From: Sporosarcina highlanderae
Lineage (GTDB): Bacteria; Bacillota; Bacilli; Bacillales_A; Planococcaceae
Length of the DNA stretch: 64,000 nucleotides
Direction of reading: 5' to 3'
Assembly: GCF_030433715.1 (NCBI RefSeq)
Contig: NZ_JAROCC010000006.1
Location: 1-64,000 of the forward strand
The notes below the pieces were generated by a model. The model was not told where the DNA came from. It saw only the letters and a program-made list of their open reading frames with translations, and made no database searches. How positions within the stretch are numbered: position 1 is the stretch's first letter; the number at the start of each line of letters is the position of its first letter. The position numbers were made by a program, and so were the translations under genes. This document shows positions 1 to 8,301 of the stretch, in pieces.

Positions 1-170
1 AATGTCCATTAATTTTGTTTTATATTGAAAGATAATTTAGGTAAACACTTGACTACAGGTAAGAAAGCGTCCGCCTGGAGCGGAAATCAACATTGCACAT
101 CAATCCAGACAAGTTGCTCAAACAGCAATCTTCACCTCTCTTTTGTATAATGGACAAGAGAGGTGAAGAC

Positions 171-596
171 ATGTTTATCAGTGAAAAAGAAATAGAAATC
201 CGGTATGCGGAGACGGACCAGATGGGGGTCGTATATCACGCAAATTATTTAATCTGGATGGAAATCGGGCGGACAAGCCTGATACAGGATTTAGGCTTTA
301 CATATGCGGGTCTTGAAGCGGAAGGCTATCTTTCCCCTGTTATTGATTTATCAATCCAATATAAGGCTGCAATGCGATATGGGCAGACGGCAAAGGTACG
401 TACATGGGTCGAGTCGCATGGAAAACTCCGCACGGTATACGGCTACGAAATTCTTCATGAAGACGGAACGGTTGCTGCAACTGCCACTTCTGAACATATT
501 TTAGTGAAACGGGATAGTTTTCGACCAATAGCTCTCAAGAAAGTCGATTCAGAATGGGATGCAAAATATACGGAAATCCGCAGGGTGGCAGACTGA
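171..596 (+). CDS. yneP: YneP-like acyl-CoA thioesterase (hot-dog fold)
   Basis: Predicted cytoplasmic thioesterase of the 4-hydroxybenzoyl-CoA thioesterase/YbgC group, which hydrolyses acyl-CoA thioesters. The protein is 141 residues, normal for a single hot-dog domain. The N-terminal segment RYAETDQMGVVYHANY, with its Asp followed by a YHANY-type motif, is the family's active-site region. The ATG at 171 is preceded by GAGAGGTGAAG, so the longer in-frame upstream extension is rejected. The stop overlaps the start of the next gene (TGATG), so the two are translationally coupled. The pairing with yneQ matches the B. subtilis yne-parEC neighbourhood. The natural substrate is not known. Confidence 0.85.
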   Translation: MFISEKEIEIRYAETDQMGVVYHANYLIWMEIGRTSLIQDLGFTYAGLEAEGYLSPVIDLSIQYKAAMRYGQTAKVRTWVESHGKLRTVYGYEILHEDGTVAATATSEHILVKRDSFRPIALKKVDSEWDAKYTEIRRVAD

Positions 597-913
597 TGGC
601 TTTTGGCATTACTCGGGCGGAATTGAAAGCTTGGAAGAAAAAAGTCCAAGCAGGTGAGATTGCGTTTCTCACTCATTATTGGCTCGATGATCGATTTCCG
701 GGCTGTAAAACAGTTACAAAAGCGGGTTGCACAGATCTTGCCAAATTGATTGAATGGGGAAAAACGTATGGGTTAAAGCCTGAATGGATTGACCACCGTG
801 AAGATTATCCCCATTATGATTTGTTCGGCAAAATTGAACTGAAAGCATTATTGGATGCCGGGTTATTGGAACAAGTAAATCGATTTAACTTGATGGATAA
901 GCATGAAGGATAG
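596..913 (+). CDS. yneQ: YneQ-like conserved protein
   Basis: A 105-residue soluble protein without signal peptide or membrane segment. It is recognised as YneQ mainly from its position after yneP and its general make-up: basic N-terminus, then a Trp/His/Asp-rich middle with WIDHREDYPHYD. The ATG at 596 overlaps the yneP stop by one base and follows AGGGTGG. The function is unknown; there is no obvious catalytic motif. It is the last conserved gene before the accessory island. In B. subtilis the next gene would be yneR, which here lies about 12 kb further on. Confidence 0.7.
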   Translation: MAFGITRAELKAWKKKVQAGEIAFLTHYWLDDRFPGCKTVTKAGCTDLAKLIEWGKTYGLKPEWIDHREDYPHYDLFGKIELKALLDAGLLEQVNRFNLMDKHEG

Positions 914-935
914 CCCTTCATGCTTATTTATTTTG
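899..935 (+). terminator. Rho-independent terminator of yneP-yneQ
   Basis: A 10-bp stem (AGCATGAAGG / CCTTCATGCT) with a short loop containing the yneQ stop, followed by TATTTATTTT. It closes the yne operon just before the island. Confidence 0.75.
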
Positions 936-1007
936 CCTAAAGAGCAATCATGTAAATGCATATTACTAATAGAAGGGGAATGTCTTAAATAAAAGGGTGA
1001 TGTATAA

Positions 1008-2198
1008 ATGGAAACAATTCTGTTTATCGGGTCTTCGACTTCCGGATCGAGCATGGACGCAATGGAAGCCGCCGATCGATTGGGTTATCGAACTATATTA
1101 ATGACAAATCGCAAGACATTTATCCGCAACCATTTTCTTTTCGTCCACCAGGTAATATACATGGATACAATAGACGAGGAAAATCTACAAAAACAAATTA
1201 ACAAGTTACTAAATACAGAAAACAAACTTCAAGCAATCATCAGTTTTGTCGATCCATTTGGCTCGTTAGCTGCAAGACTATCCAATGAATTTTGCAGCTC
1301 CTCCATCTCATCAGACGCATTACGAATAATTGAAGATAAATCCGCTACACGCAAAATTCTAAGACATCATTCTGCATCTTGTGAATTTGAAATAATAAAT
1401 GGAAATCAGTTAAATCAATTATCAAGGAAGTATCCGTTGGTGTTGAAAAACCCGGTTTCCAATGGCTCTAAGGATGTTTATTTTGTAGAAAGTGAAGAGG
1501 TATTTAATATAACGCTTAAAAAGCTGACTACGCAAAACTCCGTAATCATAGAAGAATTCATAGATGGAGACCAATATGTCATTGAAGTTATTGTCTATAA
1601 CGGTATACCAACTCTCGTCGCGGTAATAAAGCAGGAAATCGCATTGGAATACACATTCATCGTGACAGGCTATGAAGTAGTGATTCAAATGGATGAAACC
1701 ATCTACCGTGATTTACGGATATCAATCATTTCCATACTTGAGGAAATAGGGCTCCAATATGGAGCATGTCATCTCGAAATGCGTCATTCCTCAAGGGGAT
1801 GGAAGTTGATAGAGATCAATCCAAGAATCTCAGGTGGCGCTATGAACCGGATGATCAATGAGGCATTTGGCATCAATCTTGTTCAAGAAACGATCAAACT
1901 TTATCTCGGTGAGGAACCTGATCTTGTAAGGAAAAATTGCCAGCCTGTCTATACGTCATTTATAACGATTAATAGCTATGGGGTTTTATTGGAGATTGAA
2001 GGAGTAGAAAAAGCTGCTTCATCTTCCGGTGTTGTCGCTATCCATGTGAAACCTGAAATCGGGACAATAGTGATGCCTCCCATTTCGATGGCGCAGAGGT
2101 ATGGATATGCGATGGCTGTAGGAGAAACATCGGTTGAAGCAAAGGAAAGGGCCGAGTATGCAGTCAGGTCTATAAAATTCTATATTGAGCTGATATAA
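1008..2198 (+). CDS. ATP-grasp carboxylate-amine ligase (island copy 1)
   Basis: A 396-residue ATP-grasp enzyme of the broad biotin-carboxylase/BacD-type group. These activate a carboxylate as acyl-phosphate and join it to an amine or amino acid. Visible features: a Rossmann-like N-terminus (ETILFIGSSTSGSS), the ATP-binding lobe with IIEEFIDGDQY near residue 180, and the metal/phosphate motif EINPRISGGAM near residue 270. The C-terminus has a PPISMAQRYGYAMAVG lid-like segment. The start follows AAGGGTG. It is clearly paralogous to the minus-strand gene at 4931-6151. It heads a plus-strand run leading to a CotZ-like gene and the YheC/D-Mur fusion. The substrate cannot be read from sequence; an amino-acid ligase is the best inference. 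Confidence 0.8.
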   Translation: METILFIGSSTSGSSMDAMEAADRLGYRTILMTNRKTFIRNHFLFVHQVIYMDTIDEENLQKQINKLLNTENKLQAIISFVDPFGSLAARLSNEFCSSSISSDALRIIEDKSATRKILRHHSASCEFEIINGNQLNQLSRKYPLVLKNPVSNGSKDVYFVESEEVFNITLKKLTTQNSVIIEEFIDGDQYVIEVIVYNGIPTLVAVIKQEIALEYTFIVTGYEVVIQMDETIYRDLRISIISILEEIGLQYGACHLEMRHSSRGWKLIEINPRISGGAMNRMINEAFGINLVQETIKLYLGEEPDLVRKNCQPVYTSFITINSYGVLLEIEGVEKAASSSGVVAIHVKPEIGTIVMPPISMAQRYGYAMAVGETSVEAKERAEYAVRSIKFYIELI

Positions 2199-2230
2199 AG
2201 ATGATGAAAACACAAAAGGAGGGAAAAACG

Positions 2231-2644
2231 ATGAAGAAATGCTGTATTTGTGATGAAATGAAGGCCTTATGCAATGAGCAGAAAATACTTTCGAAAATCG
2301 TAAATGGCTTTCAGTTTGTCCAAATGACTAAATGTTATGACACAATTCCATTCATGTTGCAGTCGTCAAATGAACACGATTATTTTACTGCTTTGATAGA
2401 TGATGGAACGACTCCTTATTTCAGATTGGAAAAAATCGATGAAGCGAATTGCTGTGCTCAATTGTCGCTGCTGAAGCCGGTCGATTTGAAAGGTCGTCTT
2501 GCACGGACTGAAAAAGACCTTTACGCATTGAAAAAAACATCCCACTGCATCCACATTAATGCTTGCTGTTTTTGTGCAATCACTCCACTTCCGATAAACC
2601 TACTTGATCGCCCTCTACCCATTATCGAATGTAAATCAACATAA
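2231..2644 (+). CDS. CotY/CotZ/ExsY-family spore surface protein
   Basis: A 137-residue Cys-rich protein (12 Cys) resembling the CotZ/CotY/ExsY family. That family forms disulphide-linked crust or exosporium basal layers in Bacillus. Family-like features in order: a Cys-rich N-terminus (CCICDEMKALC), DTIPFML near residue 40, PYFRLEKI followed by CCAQLSLL near 74-81, and the C-terminal HINACCFCAI near 108-117. It is slightly shorter than ExsY/CotZ (about 150). The ATG at 2231 has AAAGGAGGGA in front; the longer in-frame start is rejected. It follows the ATP-grasp gene by 32 bp. It is expected in the mother cell, on the spore surface; that is family knowledge, not proven here. Confidence 0.8.
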   Translation: MKKCCICDEMKALCNEQKILSKIVNGFQFVQMTKCYDTIPFMLQSSNEHDYFTALIDDGTTPYFRLEKIDEANCCAQLSLLKPVDLKGRLARTEKDLYALKKTSHCIHINACCFCAITPLPINLLDRPLPIIECKST

Positions 2645-2728
2645 TCATAAAGTGGGTAAACTCTTGTCCTTATCATTCCTCAGTCTAGTGAATGTATTAG
2701 ATAGAGCCACTAAAAAAGGAGATAGACC

Positions 2729-4894
2729 ATGATAACAATAGGTATGTTACATCATCGGAAAGACCCGGAAACTGTCATGAAAGCATATGCATTCGCTGCC
2801 GTGGCTGAAGCCGAGGGTGCGAATTTTTTCTACTTTTCTCCTGGAGAAGTGAACTTATTAAATCGCACGATCAGAGGACAAGTGTATGTAAACGGTAAGT
2901 GGCAAACGAGATACATGCCATTTCCGGATGTTATTTATAACGCGGGAAGCCCCGAAAAGCTTTCGAAAGCGAAAGAAGTCATCGACGAACTAAAAAAAGA
3001 AATCCCATTTACGACCCATTCAATCGGCAATAAGTGGAGCGTCAATCGTCGGTTAAAAGAGGCTAAAGACTTTGCCAGTTATCTAATCCCGACAGAAGCC
3101 GTAAAAAACACTGAGCATTTCATAACGTACATTGCTGCTTTCAAGAAAGTGGTCTTCAAACCAATTGATGGGCGTAAAGGAAAGGGCATTTATTTTATCG
3201 TCCAAGAAGGTGACCGGTTTTCGCTGAAAGGTGAGGGAACGAACAAGAAGTATACTGTTTCACAATTAAATGCATTCATCAAACAGAAGTTATCGCAAGG
3301 CACATACATCATCCAGCCCTACATTCAATCCGTGACTAAATCTGGGCAAGTGTTTGACTTCAGATTGCATGTGCAAAAGAATGGGAAAGGCGAATGGGTG
3401 ATTACGACCATTTATCCGCGTGTTGCACCGAAAGGCTCAATCATTGCAAATATCAATAGTGGCGGCTATACGAATTATTTGGAGCCTTTCCTCGAACAGG
3501 AATTTAAGGAAGATGCAATTAATATAAAGAGGAAATTGGAGTATTTCTCGTTGGCACTTGCAAAACATCTCGATGATCTGCAAATGGAGAAATATGGCGA
3601 GGTGATTGACGAGATTGGAATTGATATCGGAATGGACCAGGACCTGAAGCTATGGATCTATGAAGTGAACTGGCGTCCTGGGTGTCCTCCGGCGTTCTAT
3701 CTGGAATTGGATGTTGTGAAAAATACGGTACATTATGCGATGTATATTGCGAAAAACCAACGATCGATCCAAGAAAAAATTCGAGAAGCGAAGCGTAAAG
3801 CGGCAAAGAAGGAGCAAGGGACTCCGATTATCGCCATAACTGGAAGTGCGGGTAAAACAACGACAAAAGCATTTTTATCTTCCATACTCTCAAAAAAATG
3901 GAATATTTTTGAGTCGAAGGATTACTGGAATACGACAGAACATACGAAAAAGCATGCTGCGGAGATCAATTCTTCTCATCAGGCGGTTGTACTTGAATAT
4001 GGAATGGCTTATCCTGGCGTCATTACAGAACATTGCCAAATCATCCAGCCGAATATGTCCATCGTAACAAACGTCGGACTTGCGCACGTCGGTAACTTTA
4101 ATGGAGACCCACGTGGCGTTGCAAAAGCAAAATCCGAATTGATACACGGGATGGATCAATCCGGAGTGCTCTGCTTAAACAAGGATAATGACAATTCGAG
4201 ATATCTGGAGACACAAAATTTCAATGGAACAACGATTACGGTTGGCATAAAGAAACCTGCTGATTATCAGGCATACGATGTGCAATACACTGACCAAGGT
4301 ATGAGCTTTAAAATAAAACTGCAAAATGAGGAAATTGAATTGTTCATCCCAATATTTGGGGAGCATCATGTCTATAACGCCCTCTCCGCAATTGCGATTG
4401 CAGACCATTTAGGCTTTTCGCCGATGGAGATCAAAACCGGTCTACTCTTCAAAAAACCACCAAGAAGGCTGACAATCTATAATTGCAAGAATAATATTAC
4501 GATGATTGACGATACCGTCCATTCACACCCGGAAGGCGTCCGAGCAGCTCTCGACGTATTGACGAATCTCGCAAGGCATCGGAAAATCGCCATTATCGGA
4601 CAAATGAGAGAGTTAGGGGATATACGAGAGAGGGAATACCGGAAATTAGGTGACTTTATCCAACAGCAAAAGATTGATATATTGATCACTTATGGATTTA
4701 GAACTGAGGAGATTGGCGATCAAGCGAAAAGGCAAGGTATGCAAGCAAATAACGTCTATCATTTTACGGACCGGGAGAAATTGCATGATTTATTGTCTAC
4801 ATTGATACAAAAAGATGACACAATCCTCATTAAAGGGGCAAGCAAGACCAATATGTTCGAAACAGTCAAATTCATCGATAAGAAATATAGTTAA
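2729..4894 (+). CDS. YheC/D-type ATP-grasp fused to a Mur-type ligase
   Basis: A 721-residue two-enzyme fusion. Residues about 1-345 match the YheC/YheD family of spore-coat-associated ATP-grasp proteins, with FKPIDGRKGKGI near 146, a DFRLHVQ segment and EVNWRPG near 315. After a basic, Lys-rich linker (about 346-366) comes a MurF-like ATP-dependent amide ligase. It has the P-loop ITGSAGKTTTK near 370, the NVGLAHVGNFNG central motif, GEHHVYNALSAIAIA, and IDDTVHSHP in the place of MurF's IDDxYNANP. ATP-grasp plus Mur ligase in one chain recalls cyanophycin synthetase, but the ATP-grasp type differs. RBS AAAAAGGAG precedes the ATG. The likely role is making an amide-linked peptide or polymer during sporulation (inference); the product is unknown. 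Confidence 0.85.
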   Translation: MITIGMLHHRKDPETVMKAYAFAAVAEAEGANFFYFSPGEVNLLNRTIRGQVYVNGKWQTRYMPFPDVIYNAGSPEKLSKAKEVIDELKKEIPFTTHSIGNKWSVNRRLKEAKDFASYLIPTEAVKNTEHFITYIAAFKKVVFKPIDGRKGKGIYFIVQEGDRFSLKGEGTNKKYTVSQLNAFIKQKLSQGTYIIQPYIQSVTKSGQVFDFRLHVQKNGKGEWVITTIYPRVAPKGSIIANINSGGYTNYLEPFLEQEFKEDAINIKRKLEYFSLALAKHLDDLQMEKYGEVIDEIGIDIGMDQDLKLWIYEVNWRPGCPPAFYLELDVVKNTVHYAMYIAKNQRSIQEKIREAKRKAAKKEQGTPIIAITGSAGKTTTKAFLSSILSKKWNIFESKDYWNTTEHTKKHAAEINSSHQAVVLEYGMAYPGVITEHCQIIQPNMSIVTNVGLAHVGNFNGDPRGVAKAKSELIHGMDQSGVLCLNKDNDNSRYLETQNFNGTTITVGIKKPADYQAYDVQYTDQGMSFKIKLQNEEIELFIPIFGEHHVYNALSAIAIADHLGFSPMEIKTGLLFKKPPRRLTIYNCKNNITMIDDTVHSHPEGVRAALDVLTNLARHRKIAIIGQMRELGDIREREYRKLGDFIQQQKIDILITYGFRTEEIGDQAKRQGMQANNVYHFTDREKLHDLLSTLIQKDDTILIKGASKTNMFETVKFIDKKYS

Positions 4895-4897
4895 TTA

Positions 4898-4930
4898 CAA
4901 AGAGGACTCCTTCAATGGAAGTCCCCTTTG
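4898..4930. terminator. Bidirectional terminator between convergent genes
   Basis: The stem CAAAG-A-GGACT / AGTCC-C-CTTTG, with one mismatch, separates the stop of the YheC/D-Mur fusion from the stop of the minus-strand ATP-grasp gene. The T-run is weak on the plus side. Confidence 0.5.
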
Positions 4931-6151
4931 TTATTGTTCCTTTAGATGAAATTGTATTTTTTCAGCAGCCTTTTTCGCTAAATATTTCGCCACTTCCAAT
5001 GTCCTTCCTTGTGCTATTGTATAGGCGTATCTGTGTCCCATCGATAGTGGCGGCATGAGCACAGTACCTTTTCTGGGCTTTACGTACACTTCAACTATAC
5101 CAGGCATTTTCCTTGCTCTACTTTTCCCTGTGACTTTTTCTAAAATCCCTTTCTTATCTACAATAACATATTGTGTAAAGACAAAATGCCGTTGTTTTAA
5201 TTCGAGATTAGGTTTTTCCCCTAAGTATAATTTAAGCGTTTCTGCCGTTAAATCATAACCGAAAGCCGCTTTCAGCATATTATTCATCGCGCCTCCGGAA
5301 ATTCGCGGATTGATCTCGATTAAGCGCCATCCATTTGTTGTCAGTCGCATCTCTACGTGGAGAGCGCCGTTTTGGATTCTTAACTTGTCGATAATTGAAT
5401 TCAAAACTTCCATAATGCTGTCGTTTAACTGTTTTTGAACGTATGCAAGAACTCCATAGCCAGTGATAATGAATCGCTGCCCGACCGTTATTTCCTGTTT
5501 AACAACCCCCGCAATGTGAATTTCTTTGTTGTGGACAATCGCCTCCACCAAATATTGCTCACCTTCGATGAACTCTTCAATAATTACAGGGTCTTTCGGA
5601 TTCCTCTCTTGGAACTTCTCGACATGGCGTTTTAGTTGTTTTAACTCAGTTGCACGTACAACATCCTTCGAGCCAGTAGAGGAGGCCGTCTTTACAATAA
5701 GCGGGAAGTCGAAAACCCCTTCAATTTCCCTTGTATCAAGCTTACTATTAGGTTTAATCGTCAAGTATTTCGGGGAGTAGGGAAGCCCCTCTAAAACAGC
5801 CCTTGTCCCTGCCTTATTTTCCATAATAAGCGCAGCATTTGAAGAAGTGCCATTTGGGCAAAATTCTTCACATAATTTCAAAGCCCTCGCAACATTAGAG
5901 TCAACGAAACTTGCAATCGTCATAATTTCATTTCCTTTGAATTTCAATGCAAGGATCTCTTTCCTCATCTCCACTAAATTAGTAATATCAACGAGTACCA
6001 TTTCATGTACGTCTGTATACTCTTTACGTTGTTGGATCTGCTTCTCGTTACTCGTAAACAGTACAGTAAAGTACCCAAGCCGTTCAGCTGCTCTAATTGC
6101 TTCCCTACTCGAACCAGACTTATTTGTTCCGATAAAAATGATTGTTTTCAA
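4931..6151 (-). CDS. ATP-grasp carboxylate-amine ligase (island copy 2)
   Basis: A 406-residue paralogue of the gene at 1008-2198, on the opposite strand. It shares the N-terminus TIIFIGTNKSGSS (compare ETILFIGSSTSGSS), IIEEFIEGEQYLVEAIVHN, the nearly identical EINPRISGGAMNNML, and the C-terminal PPLSMGHRYAYTIAQG. The start chosen is TTG at 6151, behind AAGGAG with a 9-base spacer. This aligns the N-terminus with copy 1; an upstream ATG would place the Shine-Dalgarno inside the gene. Predicted cytoplasmic, ATP-dependent amino-acid or peptide ligase. It is monocistronic and divergent from the Mur-ligase gene at 6327. Two retained copies suggest two different substrates or steps. Confidence 0.8.
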   Translation of the reverse strand: MKTIIFIGTNKSGSSREAIRAAERLGYFTVLFTSNEKQIQQRKEYTDVHEMVLVDITNLVEMRKEILALKFKGNEIMTIASFVDSNVARALKLCEEFCPNGTSSNAALIMENKAGTRAVLEGLPYSPKYLTIKPNSKLDTREIEGVFDFPLIVKTASSTGSKDVVRATELKQLKRHVEKFQERNPKDPVIIEEFIEGEQYLVEAIVHNKEIHIAGVVKQEITVGQRFIITGYGVLAYVQKQLNDSIMEVLNSIIDKLRIQNGALHVEMRLTTNGWRLIEINPRISGGAMNNMLKAAFGYDLTAETLKLYLGEKPNLELKQRHFVFTQYVIVDKKGILEKVTGKSRARKMPGIVEVYVKPRKGTVLMPPLSMGHRYAYTIAQGRTLEVAKYLAKKAAEKIQFHLKEQ

Positions 6152-6326
6152 AAAGTCCAACTCCTTCATATTTAAGGCAACTCTTTATAAGTTATGAAGG
6201 AACCTGAGCGATACATGGTTATACATCATATGGGTAACGGTAAAAAATTCTCGGATACTCATGTTTTTCGTACAAGACGCATGATGATTGTCGCATAAAA
6301 TGGTAGAGGGGAAGGGAGTGAAACTA

Positions 6327-7709
6327 TTGAAACCATTAACGATCGGTTACATTAGGCAAGTTATGAACGGAGAAATCCTGCAAGGATCTGATGATTTACG
6401 AATTCAGTATGGTGCCTATCGCCTTAAGCAAGTACGCCATTCACATACAATCCTTTTTCTAAAAGGAAAAATCATTAAATGGGATCGGTTAAAGCCATTT
6501 TTTCCGATTGCGATTGTGGCTGAAGAATTCATGCAAACGTCTGAATATGAACAGAGCATAACAATTATTAAAGTCGAAAACTTAGAGAAAGCATATTGGG
6601 AATTCATCAATGACTACCGGGATAGCATTGATATTCCAATCATTGCAGTAACAGGTACTTCCGGCAAGACATCAACGAAAGAGATGATCAAGCATCTTTT
6701 GATGGTCAACAGAAAAATCACCTTTACAAATAGCACGAATAATTCCCGTACAGTCCATTTAGCGAATCTGCTTAGTATCGATGAAACGACTGAGGCGGCA
6801 GTATTCGAAGCAGCCGTCGGAGCCCCTAACGACATACTAAAAGCAGCTGCTTATCTAAAGCCGACAATCGGAATTATCACGAACATAGGAGAACATCATC
6901 TTAACCATTGCAAGACATTGGAAGCCTATATCGCAGCAAAAGGAGAAATGATTTCATCCCTTCAACTGAATGGAATTCTCATTTTAAATGAAGACGATGA
7001 AAAAACAAAGAAACTTGATAGGGAACAGTTTGCAGGAAAAATACTTACATTTGGCATTCAAAATACATGTGACTACCGGGCAAGCAATCTTGAATATTCA
7101 ACTAACGGAATGAATTTCACACTTGAACATGATGAACAAAAATACCAAATGTACGTACCTGGGCTTGGTGAACATCAAGTATACAATGCGCTTGCGGCAA
7201 TTGTAGCGGTTCGCCAGATTGGTATGGACTTCACTGCCATTAAGGACCGTTTGGTGTCATTCGAAACATTCAACAGACAAATGCAGGTTTCTAACGGGCC
7301 TAATGGATCAACAATCATCGATGATTCCTGGAGTATTACAACTACTTCCCTAAAAGCTGCATTGAAAGTTTTGGAATCCGTAGGAAAAAACAAAAAGAAA
7401 ATAGCGGTTGTCGGAACAATAACCGATTTAGGTTCTTGGGGATATGTAATACATGAACTTGCAGGTGAGATAATTGCCTCAAGTGATGTAGACGTTCTTA
7501 TAACGATTGGAATGCATGCAAAGATCATTGGAATAACAGCAAAAAAAATAAATCAAACAATGGAGGTATATTCATATAAAAATCACATCTGTGTGTATCC
7601 CTTCCTTAAAAATATAGTAGACCCAACAACAGTTGTACTTATCAAAGGGGATATGTATAGCGAACCCATTAATAAATTATCAATGCTTTTACGAAAAAAA
7701 TATAATTAA
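6327..7709 (+). CDS. Stand-alone Mur-type amide ligase (island copy 1)
   Basis: A 460-residue Mur-ligase-like protein with a divergent N-terminal domain (about 1-100) that may set substrate specificity. Next come the ATP-binding domain with VTGTSGKTSTK (P-loop near residue 112) and NIGEHHLNH. The C-terminal domain carries GEHQVYNALAAIVAV and IIDDSWSITTTS, a changed form of the MurF IDDxYNANP motif. Start: TTG at 6327 preceded by GGGAGTG. The paralogue at 9639 uses the same TTG-(Lys/Arg)-Pro-Leu opening, supporting this choice over the upstream start. It has no signal peptide. The gene is well separated from dcw genes and carries none of MurF's exact signature, so a role in ordinary peptidoglycan synthesis is unlikely. 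It joins an amino acid to a carboxylate-bearing acceptor by family; the acceptor is unknown. Confidence 0.8.
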   Translation: MKPLTIGYIRQVMNGEILQGSDDLRIQYGAYRLKQVRHSHTILFLKGKIIKWDRLKPFFPIAIVAEEFMQTSEYEQSITIIKVENLEKAYWEFINDYRDSIDIPIIAVTGTSGKTSTKEMIKHLLMVNRKITFTNSTNNSRTVHLANLLSIDETTEAAVFEAAVGAPNDILKAAAYLKPTIGIITNIGEHHLNHCKTLEAYIAAKGEMISSLQLNGILILNEDDEKTKKLDREQFAGKILTFGIQNTCDYRASNLEYSTNGMNFTLEHDEQKYQMYVPGLGEHQVYNALAAIVAVRQIGMDFTAIKDRLVSFETFNRQMQVSNGPNGSTIIDDSWSITTTSLKAALKVLESVGKNKKKIAVVGTITDLGSWGYVIHELAGEIIASSDVDVLITIGMHAKIIGITAKKINQTMEVYSYKNHICVYPFLKNIVDPTTVVLIKGDMYSEPINKLSMLLRKKYN

Positions 7710-7814
7710 TATCGATGAATCTCTTTAATTTCTGGAAAATGGGACAAACACCAAGCTCCATCCATTCGCTAAGTAATATAGTAATATAGATTAATTTGAA
7801 AGGAGGTGAGAATA

Positions 7815-8252
7815 ATGGGATTAATTTGTAATTGTGGTGTAATCGTCAACGCCGTGTCCGAAGATAATAATGTCAGATTTGCTGGGGTGCAGGGCACAGT
7901 TAATGGCGATTTACGGTACATGGCCGATGTTTGTGATAATAATTTGCCGGCATCCTTTTTGACTTTAAACTTTACTGATGAGTCAGGAGGCATGGTGAAT
8001 AGAAGCTTCAATTTTGTTGCTGATACCATCACTTCAGTAGTATGTAGAAGGGAAGGCATGAATTGCGTTGTCACGGTAACTGGAACTGGTACAGTGGGAG
8101 GAAACACATTTCCATTTGAAGCCGTATTCCGGGATCAGGTTGATACAGCAAACTTCGATAATGTCCAAAGTTTCGTAATAACTGGTTTCTTTAACCAAGC
8201 TGGAGCTGCTCCTGTTCCACAAGGATCTATCGTAGCAGTTGGCTGCGAATAA
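7815..8252 (+). CDS. Small Cys-bearing beta-rich protein, unknown family
   Basis: A 145-residue protein that I do not assign to a known family. It opens with MGLICNCGVIVNAV and has five further-spaced Cys positions, including an ICNC pair at the N-terminus and a terminal VAVGC. The sequence is rich in Thr, Val, Phe, Gly and Asn with alternating hydrophobic residues (TVTGTGTVGGNTFPFEAVF), typical of a beta-sandwich. There is no signal peptide or membrane segment. The ATG at 7815 follows AAAGGAGGTGAG, one of the strongest Shine-Dalgarno sequences in the window, so high expression is likely. It sits between Mur-ligase and YheC/D genes. A spore surface structural role (compare N-terminal Cys motifs of endospore appendage subunits) is a hypothesis only. 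Confidence 0.7.
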   Translation: MGLICNCGVIVNAVSEDNNVRFAGVQGTVNGDLRYMADVCDNNLPASFLTLNFTDESGGMVNRSFNFVADTITSVVCRREGMNCVVTVTGTGTVGGNTFPFEAVFRDQVDTANFDNVQSFVITGFFNQAGAAPVPQGSIVAVGCE

Positions 8253-8301
8253 CAAATAAGCATAGCATCAGTTTTTAACGAGTATTGAAGGAGAGGAGTC
8301 T

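Noticed and set aside
55-89. GC-rich short dyad (GTCCGCCTGGAGCGGA) upstream of yneP, resembling a dispersed repeat seen in Bacillales
   Set aside because: Too short and at the window edge; no second copy in the window beyond loose similarity to GGCGG runs at 40921-41032.
2644-2660. CATAATCATA as a possible sigma-K -10 box before the YheC/D-Mur fusion
   Set aside because: Spacing of the CATA and TA parts is off by one and no matching -35 AC was found; same for weak matches near 970, 6290 and 8262.
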